From Brachionus koreanus (Eukaryota > Rotifera > Eurotatoria > Ploima > Brachionidae): a stretch of 64,000 nt of DNA. Position 1 is the first letter of the stretch, and every line of letters starts with the position of its first letter. Made by a program: the position numbers and the translations under genes. Of this stretch, positions 32,758 through 43,800 are shown one piece after another. The notes beneath the pieces are model-generated. The model worked only from the letters and a program-made list of their open reading frames with translations. It was not told the origin of the DNA and did no database searches. Where the stretch lies: assembly GCA_016987375.1 (NCBI GenBank), contig PJRA01000508.1:612438-676437 (forward strand), written 5' to 3'.

Positions 32758-32764
32758 TAATATT

Positions 32765-33129
32765 TCAATAAGATAAAAAAGTTATCGTTTTAATATCTAT
32801 AATAAAAGATTTTATTGAATTACTTGAATTTTTTATTAGACTAGGATTTTGAGTTTATTTTTTGTTAAAATCTTTAAAACAAATCTTGTAAGCAAGTTTA
32901 GATTTTAAAAGTTTTTCTTTTGTTTAGCTTTTATTTATATTACTTAATAAAATTAATAACTCTAATTCAAAATAAATAGCTTTTTTAGTATTTATCTAAT
33001 ATTTAGGAACTCTGATAATTTAGTAAATTTTTTAATAGTTAAAAATTAAATTCAATAAAATGTTTATTTTATTATTATATTTAAATTAAGCTTTGTAAAA
33101 AAAATAAAAAAAAATATTTAGTCTCGTTA
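32765..33129. other. Spacer downstream of TUBGCP2
   Basis: A/T-rich; nothing recognised beyond the 3' region of TUBGCP2. Confidence 0.5.
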
Positions 33130-36100
33130 TTATTGATGTATCATTGATTGCGATAATCTCATTTTTTCAATTTGATTTCTATAATGATCATTAAAGTCTA
33201 ATCTGTACAGTACGTTTCCGATCTTTGTTTCACCAAGACCATTACTCATATCATTTATAATTTTAGCAAGCAAATCCAATAGTAATTTTGAAAATTTATC
33301 ATCATAACTTTTTATACTTGTGGCAAATGCTTCATCACTAACCATCTTATTCAAATCATCACTTATTTCCTGAAGAATTTTTTTGCGCCTCTCTTGACTC
33401 TCTTTTAAAGTCATTGACTTCCATTCTAATTGTGACGTTTCTTCTTTGTCTTTTATATTCTTTGTAACTCCTTGAACAAATACTGAAAACATGATACATT
33501 CAGACAAAATTTTTTGAATTAACAAAAATGAATCATTTGTAATTATACAATCTCTTAGACAAGTATCTAAGAATTTTGCATGATGTTCGATCACATTATC
33601 AATATTAGCAACTTCTTTCAAATTTGTCTCAAATGTGTTCCAACTTGATTCAATAACTTCAAAAGTCATATAATTCAAAAAATTTTGTACAAAATTAAGC
33701 ATTCGCTGTCTAAGTGCACATGCCAATGAGTAATATGGATAACTACGACCTAAACACATTTCTCCTGATTTAGTACAAAGCCAGACACTAAAAATATTTT
33801 AACTAAAAGAATTTAAATATTTTTTAATTTAATTTAATTTACGTTAGTAGCTGTCTTTCTACATGTTTCATTAGGAACAAATGACGAAAGAGTATTTGAT
33901 ATTTGAATAAAGTCTTATTTGATAATTTAATTTTAAAAATTAATTTTTTTTTACAGATTTAAGTGATTATTTTTACTTTTTTGTTTATTATCAGCGAAAG
34001 GGGCCATTTAATAGCATAGTCCAATACAAATGCATCTAATCCTTTCAAGTTTTTACTCTTTTCAGAATCCAATTCGAGTTCAACTAGAATTGATAAATAT
34101 CTCATATTTAGCATTAGTAATTTTCAATTATTTTTTTAATATTTTTTTTATTTTCATTTATTTCAAACAATTTACATCGCTTTTAAGGCGTTTATTGAAA
34201 TAAATGAATGAAAATAAAAAAAATCTTTTAATTAAATTTATTTATTTTGAAAAATGCTGAAAAAATAAAAACAATATTTTATTTGAAATGACTTAATAGT
34301 AAATAAAGTAATAAAACAAGTTTGATGATTCCTCATGGTTCCTTGATTAATTTGCTTTATATTACCTTTAATAAACCTTAATATCAAAAAGATCTCATCT
34401 CACTGATTTCCACTGATCACATGAATAGAAATAGATAGAGAAAAATTAAAGCAAAATCGAATTTAGAATATTCAAAACTAAAAGTATATATTTTATGGTG
34501 TACTTAAAAATAATGGTTCACTACTTAAAAATAATTTATTTTCTACTCAATCTCACATTTTCAATTCCGTATTCTGATTATTGAGTACTTTAATGAAACA
34601 ACTTAAAAAATGAATTTTCTACTTAAAAATAATATATCAGTACTTAAAAATAATTTTTTTGTTGTACTTAATTTTCATTTATCAGTACTTAATTTATTTA
34701 AACTCTAATGTGTGACTACATTTAAAAATTAAAAATTAAGTTAACAAAATAGCAAACAATCTAATTTATTATTGATGTAAATGCTTATATATCTTACCAT
34801 ATAAAGCTATTGTACGTGAAATAAGTGAATTTTTTAAACTTACATTATTGACCTAAAATGGAAAATGAGGAAGATTCATGTTCAACTGAATATCTTGACC
34901 ACAGAAAGGATGACACAACAAACGATGTTGATGAAGCGAACAAGAACCGAATTCACCAACACCAACAACAAAAAAGCTCTGATTTTATACTTATCTTTTA
35001 TTAAATGCTGAAATAAAATTTTTAATATCTTTAATTATTGATTTTTACTTGATTTTCATTGAAAAGTACTCAAAAATTAGTTTTAATTACCGAATGATTA
35101 TTATATGTATTGAATAATCATTTAAAGTACTTGAAAAATATTTTGAGTAGAAAAAAAATTAGTTTTAAGTACACCATAAAATATATACCTAAACTAAATA
35201 TTAATGAATTTTTTTCTGAAAATATATTTTTTTTAAATCTAAATTTAAGAAGAAATTAATTTTGATATAAATCTAAATGTCATTAAATTCAGATAATTAC
35301 ATCACATAGAATTAATACCATGAAAGAAGACTTCTAAAATGTATCCAAAACTCAAAACTGTAAGGATTTTTTTTTTCAAAAAATGTTTATTATAATTAAA
35401 TAAAAAGAAAAAAAGTCATGGTAACAAAAAAGATCGAAAAAATCCCTCCGGGTTTTGAGTGTAAAGGTCAGTTACCTTTATTAGTGTGTATAATTAGATA
35501 AAGATTTTAGATATGTAAACTTTTATAAACAATACAATATTTGAAGCAGCTAGCTAAAATATTAAATTTAAAGAAACTATTTAAGCTATTTTTTTTATCA
35601 TTCTAAAAGAAAAATTTCAAATATGAAAATTTTCTTACCATTTTTTTGCGTAATACCTTGTATTTTGATTACCATACTTTTAAGATCGTTGAGTAAAAAT
35701 TTGCATCTCAAATCATCCTTATATGGATCAGAGTTGGCACTTGTAATTCTTAGAGAAACTTCCAGAAGCGATTCAATTTTATTCAAACGAATCTCAGTGT
35801 TGGACTTATCCAGTTCTTCTTCAGCTATGTCCATGAAATGAACCATAAAATCACTCTGGTCAAGCAAAAAATAGTGTTTTAAAGAGCGCAAACGATCGAT
35901 TAGCCTGTGATCTTTGAGCAATAAATTAAGCAGAATTTTGCTTGAAAAGTTATAGGCATTTTCTACAATTTGCTTATAAACCTCTTCTTTAACTGTAAAA
36001 TAAATCTCAACAGGCTCAGGTAGATCAAATCGTCTAGACTTATTATCAGTTTTTGCCGGAACATTTTCAAAGCCCACTAGCTCATTTGAATTTACATCTT

Positions 36101-39100
36101 TAACAAGCATAGAACCAGTTTCAAAAATAGCATTTAAATACTTTCCGGTAAGCAGTATTTTTTCCGAAATGGTAGCCAAAAATTTCGGAATATTTTGAGA
36201 GTTAATCGAATATTTTTTTTCCCAAAATTTTTCGTTAAAATCCTCTTTTAGCTTCTCTTTAGTTATATCTTTGTCTTCAGTAATCATAAATTCATTATAG
36301 GGATCGTTTATTTGTCCTTTGAAAATCCAATCTCGAAGCATTTCGAAATAAGGCCGTGAGGTTGTTTGTCCAAGATAGAAAATCAACTCCTGCAATTTTG
36401 GATCACCAGAATAGGCCAGAACTTTTTCGTACAAAATGTCAATCACTGCACTACCACAGCAGTCTCCCTTTAATTAATTTTAAGAAGAAATTAATTTCAT
36501 TCTTCAAATTTGCTTAGCTTTATTTACTTTATTTATAACTTTAATAATGGAGGCTAAAATTTCCATAAAACCCATTATCGGATTGACATAGTACCATAAT
36601 TTTTGAAGAGATAAATTTCCTTTACGCTGTAAATTTTCCAGCTGACAGATGAAGACAAAATGATTTTTGAGCAATTCTCTTATTGAAGCACACAAAGCGT
36701 GATTGACAAGACCCCACTTAAATTCAGATTTTTCTTCAACAAAGCGAATTATTAACGAATAGTGAGAGCAAACAGGCAGGATTCTTTTGGCTAATTCGCG
36801 CATGGCAGGGTCTAGTGATCTTTCTATATGGAATGTTCGTTCGGCATGCTTGTCACCTAAAGATGGCGTTTTAATAAATTTTCCCTCAAAACCCTTTAAA
36901 AAAATTGAATTTTTAGCAATGAAAGAAAAAAAAAATACACTCATGCAATTAAGAAGATCGTCGACAATCATGTCCTCTTGAGCACTTAGGGCTAGTTTAT
37001 TTACTTCGCAGTCCACTTCGAATTTTTCAGCATTTGGATAAAAGTCCCAGGTCAAGTTTGGGCGATCATGCATCCAACTTGGGTATTCTGGGTATATTTG
37101 AAGTTTGCTCTCTTTTCGCCTATTTTTTGATTTGTCAGAAAAAGCTATTTTAGATATTGAAGTCAATGCGGTTGCTGATAATGTAACAATTGGACTTGAA
37201 GATCCTTTTAAGACTTTGTCTTTCATCTTATCAATCGTAAATTATTTAAAAATTTTAATTTTTTAATTAAAAAAAAGAAGAAGAAATAATTCATAGAACA
37301 AAAAATGAATATCTAAAATAAAAAAATTTCACATGTTCCTGGTCTAATTTTATTAAAAATTAACGAGAGATGCTTTTAGAACCCGATACATTATGCTTTA
37401 CTTTGTAAAGTTATATTGTAATGCATATTTTTTGAAAACTCTTAGTCTAAATTTTAAAATTATATGTCTAGTTATTTTGAATAAAATCATTGACCCTGTT
37501 ACAGCACTAAAAAGAGAAAAAATTCAGTAAATTTTCCTTATTTTTTTACTATGATGAATCATAAAACTTTGTGTTTTTTTAGAAAGTTGGATTTTTTTAA
37601 TTTTAGAATTATTGTTATTCTAAAACCTTATTATATGTTAAAATAAATAGAATTGAATACTCTTCAGAATTATATGTTTAATTTTTTTTATTTTACTCTA
37701 AAAAAAAATATGAAATGAAAACTTAATTGAAAAAAAGACCTATTAGCAGCAGTAGTAACTCGTGAAATAGATCTAGTGGAAGGTAAGAATGTACTTAGAG
37801 TAAGAAGAATACAAAACTGTTTTGAAAAATTAAATGGTGGTAATATGAGCCTTCAGAGGAAGATCGATCAACCATTCTTCGTCACAATGCTCTGCGTACG
37901 GTTGTGTTTAGTGGAATATCCAAGAATAATGTTAATGTATGCTTTATTTCAAGAAAAATATTCTTCTTTGGTAAAACGAAAGCTAGATTTGTTTCTTCAA
38001 GATAAGGCTATACCTCAAAAAGCTAGAAGAAAAATGGCAAAATTAGAGGAGCTGGTAGGGGTCCAGCTTCTTCCTCTTTCTTCTTCTTCATCCAACATAT
38101 TGTCCAGAGCTTTCTATTTCTGGTTATCATCTTTTTCGCTCAATGGCTCATTTTATTAAAGGACAGAATTTTCCTAACAAAGACCTATTTTAAAAAGGAT
38201 GTCGTTAGTTAATTGGCTTCAAAGCCATGAAAAGTAAAAAAAGGAATTTAAGTACTCCGCTGATAGATGGTTAATTTAATATAATTTTTTGAAAATAATT
38301 CATAGTTAAATGCTTTATTTTAAAATATGTATTTATAAATTTTAATTATATAATTCTTGTAAAATTTTTTGGATCTAAAATTTTTTATCAACTTGGAGAT
38401 AAAGAAAAGTAATTTAAACAAAAATTGATTCAAACTTGTTTTGAAATTTACTTTAAAACTAAAACTAAATTTTGAAATATAAGAAAAAATTTTATGTTAA
38501 CTGTTTGAATTTCTTTTCCTTAGTTTTATCGAATTTAATTTCAATCAGATTTAATGAATTAAGATTTTATCTTTTTTTGATTTACTTTTTAACTTTTTAT
38601 TTAAGAATATTTGATATTTTAAATTATTTCTGAATAAAAATAAAAATCTAATAGAGAACTTGTTCACAGTAAGCGATTACTATTTTTTTAGATCTAAGCT
38701 AATGAGGCTATGTGAATTTTGGTACAAAAAACAAAAACAAAAATTCTAAATTGAAATAACTTTTTTAGTTTAACTCTAAAACCTGTTCTGCAAATTGTAT
38801 CAACTGATACATCGTTTGTATCACCTAAATTTAATATGTGCAAAAACTGTGCATCTATGCAAAACTCTATGCGCATTGCGAAATTATCAAAATTAAATTG
38901 CAAACTTTTTGCAGACTCTGGTTTTGTCTGATACAAAGTATGTATCAACTGATACAATTCGCAGAACAAGTTTTAGACTTACAGAAAAAAAGTTATTTTT
39001 GTTTTTGTTTTTTGATCCAAAATTCACAATGCCACTAATGATGACGCTTTATAAAAAAATCTTTTGATAAAAGATAGATGTATTATTAATTTTTCAGTCT

Positions 39101-40639
39101 TGGATTAAATAATTATCAAAGAATTAGAAATGTTTGAAATGGTTTTGAAACTAAGGAAATAAAAATTAAAATAAACATGTCTGTTTTGAATTTTATGAAC
39201 AGATTCTTTAGAACATAAATGAGTATGACTATTGTAAATGAAAGAAGAAAGATAGAAAGGATACTTTTGCTTCGAAATTTTTAATAAAAAAATTAGTAAA
39301 ATCAAAAAATTATAATATCTTTCTTTTTTATCATCTAACAAAATAGTCTTGATTGTATATTTATAAGTTTAAAAAACTTTTAAAAAAATTATATACTAAA
39401 TTATATATTTAATATATAGAAGTGAATCTAGATTAAGATAATAGAAAAATAAGTGCCATTTATTTTGTTAAATATGCTTTTAATTGAAAAAAAATATAAT
39501 TGGCGCCGAGTGACTATTCCTTTTATTCTTAATAGAGCTAAAATCTTTCATGCTTAATTTTTAAATATCAAGATATATATTAAAATAAAATAAAATAAAT
39601 TTGGGTTAATCTTTGGAGAAAGTGGTCAATTATATGACTTTGCGAGGTGAAAAGGTGAAAAACTGTCCATCACAATTTCATTTTTTCACAAATAAAGTTG
39701 CAGATATATGGAATGCATTACACGAAGAGGTGATTAGAGCAAAAACGCTAAATAGTTTTAAGTAGAAATGGATGTTTGAATTGAGAAAAAAGAAGCGATT
39801 CCTATAGCTCATTAGAACTCTATTCGGACATGTTCCGAGTCGCAGTTCTACCAACAACTACTATTACTAAACCTATAATAACATCAAATCTTTTTAATCT
39901 TTTAATTTTGAATATATTTAATAATATTACATTTTTAAATTGTTACTGTAAAATTTAAAACTAATTTTTTCCAATCCTTTCTTGTTCTTTTGTTTCTCTA
40001 CCGTCCAAATTTAATTTTTTTCTTATGACGTTTTTTTTATAAAGAGCCAAGGAAGAAGAAAAAGATGAAGAAGAATTTATCTATTTTTAAATTTATCTGA
40101 TTAAGGTGATTAAATATTAAAAAAAACACTAAAAACCTCTGCTAAAGCTGTTGATGAGAGCTTGGAACTGCTATTACCACTTGACATAGAATCAGGAACA
40201 ATTGTGTTTTCAACAGTTGACGTAAAATTGTGTCTTGGTTCTAGAAGTTTTTTGATCCCTGCAGTTTCTGATTTTTCACTGATTTCACTTAAGAAAAATA
40301 CAAAAGCATCCAAGTCACGAATATTTTTTCCTTTAAGTTCATTGTATTTTTGAGTAAAATCACTCGGATTAGGCGAATTATTTGCCAATTTTGTGAGAGA
40401 CTCATGCATTGGATTCTGAATAAAAAAAATTATCTAACAAAAAACAGAATAATTAATTACCAAAACAGGGTTAAATGGTGTCCGGTCTTTTTCCAAGTAT
40501 GTCACAATTTTCAGCGCATCATTTTTTTTTAAACTAAACAGAGTGAAAAGGTCTATTCGATCAAACAAAAATAAAATTACCCGATAATTTCCGCTAGTTT
40601 GTCGACACGATTATGCAATTGAAACTCATGACCAGACAT
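33130..40639 (-). CDS. TUBGCP2: Gamma-tubulin complex component 2
   Basis: Eight exons on the minus strand: 40581-40639, 40461-40533, 40137-40415, 36528-37226, 35639-36467, 33977-34083, 33843-33913, 33130-33787. Phases close throughout to 924 residues (human 902). GCP2 pairs with GCP3 to form the gamma-tubulin small complex that nucleates microtubules at centrosomes. Visible: N-terminal MSGHEFQLHNRVDKLAEI; the GCP-N (grip1) block YPEYPSWMHDRPNLTWDFYP, LVNHALCASIRELLKNH, SRPYFEMLRDWIFKGQINDP, ILLTGKYLNAIFETG; then the gamma-tubulin-binding GCP-C domain with DYAIKWPLSLIINKK, ILFRHLF, ALRQRMLNFVQNFLNYMTFE and FLDTCLRDCIITNDS, ending in DLLAKI. Introns 3 (2.9 kb) and 5 (1.56 kb) are large and hold mobile elements; the other five are 45-63 nt. 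Divergent from MSH6. Confidence 0.95.
34484..35188. mobile_element. Non-autonomous DNA transposon with subterminal repeats
   Basis: The ends are inverted repeats GTATATATTTTATGGTGTAC followed by TTAAAA. Inside the left end TACTTAAAAATAAT or a near form recurs at least four times, and the right end has related copies in inverse orientation (GAAAAGTACTCAAAAA, AAAGTACTTGAAAA). An internal ATG frame of 48 codons at about 34858-35001 (acidic start, Gln/His run HQHQQQKSS) has no transposase motif. It sits in TUBGCP2 intron 5. I could not define a target duplication. Confidence 0.7.
37750..37870 (+). mobile_element. Possible mariner transposase HTH relic
   Basis: The frame reads LAAVVTREIDLVEGKNVLRV then RRIQNCFEKLNGGNMSLQRK then IDQP, which follows the mariner paired-like DNA-binding pattern (Q-WF-KF--GD-SL---PR-GRP). 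No catalytic domain is found nearby. A weak, short match. Confidence 0.35.
38711..39028. mobile_element. MITE with long inverted arms
   Basis: The left end TGTGAATTTTGGTACAAAAA, then ACAAAAACAAAAA, is mirrored by the right end (reverse complement TGTGAATTTTGGATCAAAAA, then ACAAAAACAAAAA). The arms continue inward with interruptions (AAAACCTGTTCTGCAAATTG / AAAACTTGTTCTGCGAATTG, then TATCAACTGATACAT / TATCAGTTGATACAT). The outer sequence resembles the GTGAAATTT ends of the 17.1 kb and 62.7 kb elements. Confidence 0.75.
39600..39870 (+). mobile_element. LINE 3'-end remnant
   Basis: The frame includes VNYMTLRGEKVKNCPSQFHF, then FTNKVADIWNALHEEVIRAK, then TLNSFK, the typical C-terminal end of CR1/jockey-like RT proteins (F.NRVV..WN.LP..VV.A.S...FK). 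It ends with stops and a simple ACTACTATTACT tail. Confidence 0.7.
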
Positions 40640-40819
40640 TTTTTTTTCAAATATTGAAATTAAAATTAAATTTGTCTAAATGTTATCTTTGATTTTAATA
40701 TTTTTTTGCAGTTTTTTTCATACTCACTCAAAATTAGTCTTTAAGTCTCGTCAAGTTTAAAAAATAAAACTGAAGCGCTTTTTTTATGTAAATTCAAAGA
40801 AAAAAAACTAAATGAAAAA
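40640..40819. promoter_or_regulatory. Divergent promoter, TUBGCP2 / MSH6
   Basis: Only 180 bp separate the two start codons. Sequence is A/T-rich; no TATA or initiator can be assigned with confidence. The arrangement implies a shared promoter. Confidence 0.6.
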
Positions 40820-43800
40820 ATGTCCAATACATTGCTAAATTATTTTAAAAAAGCGGATAACTCTATCCGATCACCATTGCCAGTAAAAAAAGAAAAAGAA
40901 ATCAATTCACCTAAATTGGATAAAGAAAATTTTAAACCTAAAAATGAGCCAGAACAAATGGACACTGATTTGTATGATGATGAGATTATTACAAGATCAA
41001 GGCCTCAATTGAAAAAAGAACCTTTAGATTCACCAAGAGTAAAGCGAAAGCGTTTAATGATCGCATCCGATTCTGATTCTGAACCAGAGACCAAGCCAAA
41101 AACGAAAAAAAAACCTGAATCTTCTCCTGAGTTTGAAGCAAAATCTGACTCAGATGGTTACGATGATAGCTTTATTGATGACGATGAAGAAGACGAGCCC
41201 AAGCCGAAAAAAAAGACACTGTCGAATAAAGCAGTAAATTCGCCGAAAACTCCAAAGTCGCGCGCTGGCAAAACCAAGCCCGAAACACCTTCATCTACCA
41301 AAAAACCAAGTTTAAGCAGCTTTGCTGCTCCGACTGAAACCGATGGTCCAATTGAGGGAAAATTTAAGCACTACAATTACGAATTTTTAAAAGATGATAA
41401 AATTAAGTAATTTTTATATTAATTTATTTTTTATTTAAAAAGTTAATTTTCAAAAACAAAAAAGAGATTTGAATGGACGCACAAAAGACGATCCGAACTA
41501 CGATCCAAGAACTTTGTTGGTTCCAGAAAGTTTCAAAAAAACAATTACACCGGTAAGAAAATTTTTTTTTACACATTTTAAAGCTAAATTTAGCTTTAAA
41601 TTTTGTCTATTAGCCTAAAAAAAATAAAATTATTTTTACATGTTGATTTTTTTCGGTAGTAAAAAAAATTAAATTCAATTGTATAAATATTGAAAGTTAA
41701 ATCAAATTTATTGTTGAATAATATTAAAGTTTTAACATGACATATTTACATGTATTTTAATAGTTGGACGGTTTTTATCAAAGAAAAAATTAAAGAAGCA
41801 TTTTATTAGCATTCATTTTTAAAATCATTAATTTTCAACTTTAAAATTTCTCGTATTTGAAACTAAGTACATTTGGCTGAAAAAGAGGACTAAGTTTCCA
41901 AACTTAGGACCATGAGGATCATCCCATAATGCCAGGGTTTATAACCCAAGCTTTGTTTTAAAAAAAAATAGTTTATTGATTCATAATTGATTTATGCAAC
42001 AAAATCAAAGATGTTTTGCTTAAATTTGAGAATCTACTTCTAGCTTTTCACATCGTCTCGTTTTGTTTTATTCATTGCTAAATTTGTTTATTTGTAAATC
42101 TCAAGAATATTCCTATTTATTTTAGATACTAGATTCGTTGCTTGATAAAATCACAAAATAAAAATTCTAGTTAATATATTCTGTTAAAAAAAATCTAATT
42201 TATTTGAAAAAAAAATTTTGTTGATTTTGTGGAGTAATAAATTTTTTAGCGTTAAAATCTTCTTTTTAGGCAAAATCATAATCATTCTTATTCAACACAG
42301 ATATTCACAAAAGATCTTTTTGCTTGCTTCATTTAGTTATTATTAGAAAAAATAATTGCCAAACTTTTGACTATAGCTTTCGTTTGAACCAACTAACAGC
42401 AAAAAAGTAAAAAAAAATTAAAGATTTGTAAAAATATCAAATAGAAAAAAATTGATATCTATTTTGATTTGGATAGCTTAAATATATTATTATCGAATTG
42501 TTTATTTTTTAATTTCAATTAATTTTTTTATCTTTTGAATGACACGGCTATTGAAATTTAAAATTCCAAGACATTAGGCATTTAAAATGTATTTTAATTT
42601 TGTCGATGTAAAACAAATTTAAAATTTTTTGAAAAATATTTTTTTTTCATTAAAAATTTTTTCGCTTTACTATTTAACTATAACAAATTTGTCATAAGGT
42701 TTAACATCAATCCTGAATGAAATGGTTAGGTGTTATTTAAGGGAAAAAGGGCGCAACAAAGTATTTTGCAATGTGTTTTTGTATTTTTTAACATACATTT
42801 TATTATATTAATATTTAATTTTAAAATATCAAATTCACATGACTGTAAAAATCGAAATTCAGATTAGGTTTATCACATAATTACAAGTCATATTTGATTG
42901 TAACGATTAGCTCATAATCCAGAATCTGGGACCAAAGTTTTTGTTAAAGCAAAGATAACTCTTATAGAGCCACAGTTTTTTAAAAAATCGAATTCCTCAA
43001 GGAAAATTCTTAATTAAGAATATTTTTTTGAGTTTTTTATTTAAAAATTGATAAAATAGATTTATTTTATTTGTTTTCTGTACTAAAAAAATAAAAAATA
43101 AATAAATATATGATTAAAATCAAAATAAAGTTAAATAAAATAAAATAAAATATACTAAAAATATTTTTTAAAAAATAGAAAAATAGATATAATGAAATAG
43201 AGTTGTATCTAACTATCTGATGTATCAGGGAAAAAATTAGAAAAAGTTAAGTAGCAATTACACAATGGAGTAGGATATTCGATATATCTTGATTCGAAAC
43301 CTTCTTATGGTTTGATCGTAAGGTCAAATGTTTAGTTTTTATGGTTTGTTTGATAATATGTTCTTTAGACCCTAATTGCTTAATTCCTGTATTAAACTAA
43401 AAAACTTGATTTTGATTAAGACCCAACTATTAAAACTAAACATGTAGTTCGAGCATGTGCCGTAAGCTTAGAATGATTTGACTTGAGCGAAATTGTTTAG
43501 TGTATCTTAGTATAGTTAAAGTCTAAAAAGTTAATAATAAATCAAAATTTTTAATAAAATATTTTTGATATTTTAATTTTTCAATTCAAATTTAAATTAG
43601 CCATCCTAAAGATTAATAAAAGGAAATGAGATTAGTTATAAAATAAAATTAATAAATATTTTTTTTTTTTAATTTCTAAACATTTTAATGATATAATTTT
43701 TTTACAAATGATTGTAGGGTCTTCGACAATGGTGGGACTTAAAACAACGAAATTTCGATGTGCTTTTATTTTTCAAAGTTGGTAAATTTTACGAATTGTA

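Larger units (their letters stand above)
31170..32764. repeat. Segmental duplication, copy B
   Basis: Near-identical partner of 25029-26615. Differences are few: one substitution in the poly-T/A flanks here and there, a short T-run expansion at about 32510-32530, and Leu/Phe plus neighbouring changes at the SH3 start. The left edge directly follows the transposase relic. The right edge cuts the small membrane-protein gene. Confidence 0.9.
37227..40136 (-). other. Third intron of TUBGCP2 with element debris
   Basis: Holds a possible mariner relic (37750-37870), a MITE (38711-39028) and a LINE 3' remnant (39600-39870). The rest is A/T-rich. The open frame 37776-38159 (+) has a serine-rich end and no domain beyond the possible HTH. 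Confidence 0.6.

Noticed and set aside
43200..43330. Possible tRNA-like or SINE head ending in GATTCGAAACC in MSH6 intron 2
   Set aside because: Only a B-box-like stretch; no A box at proper distance and no second copy seen.
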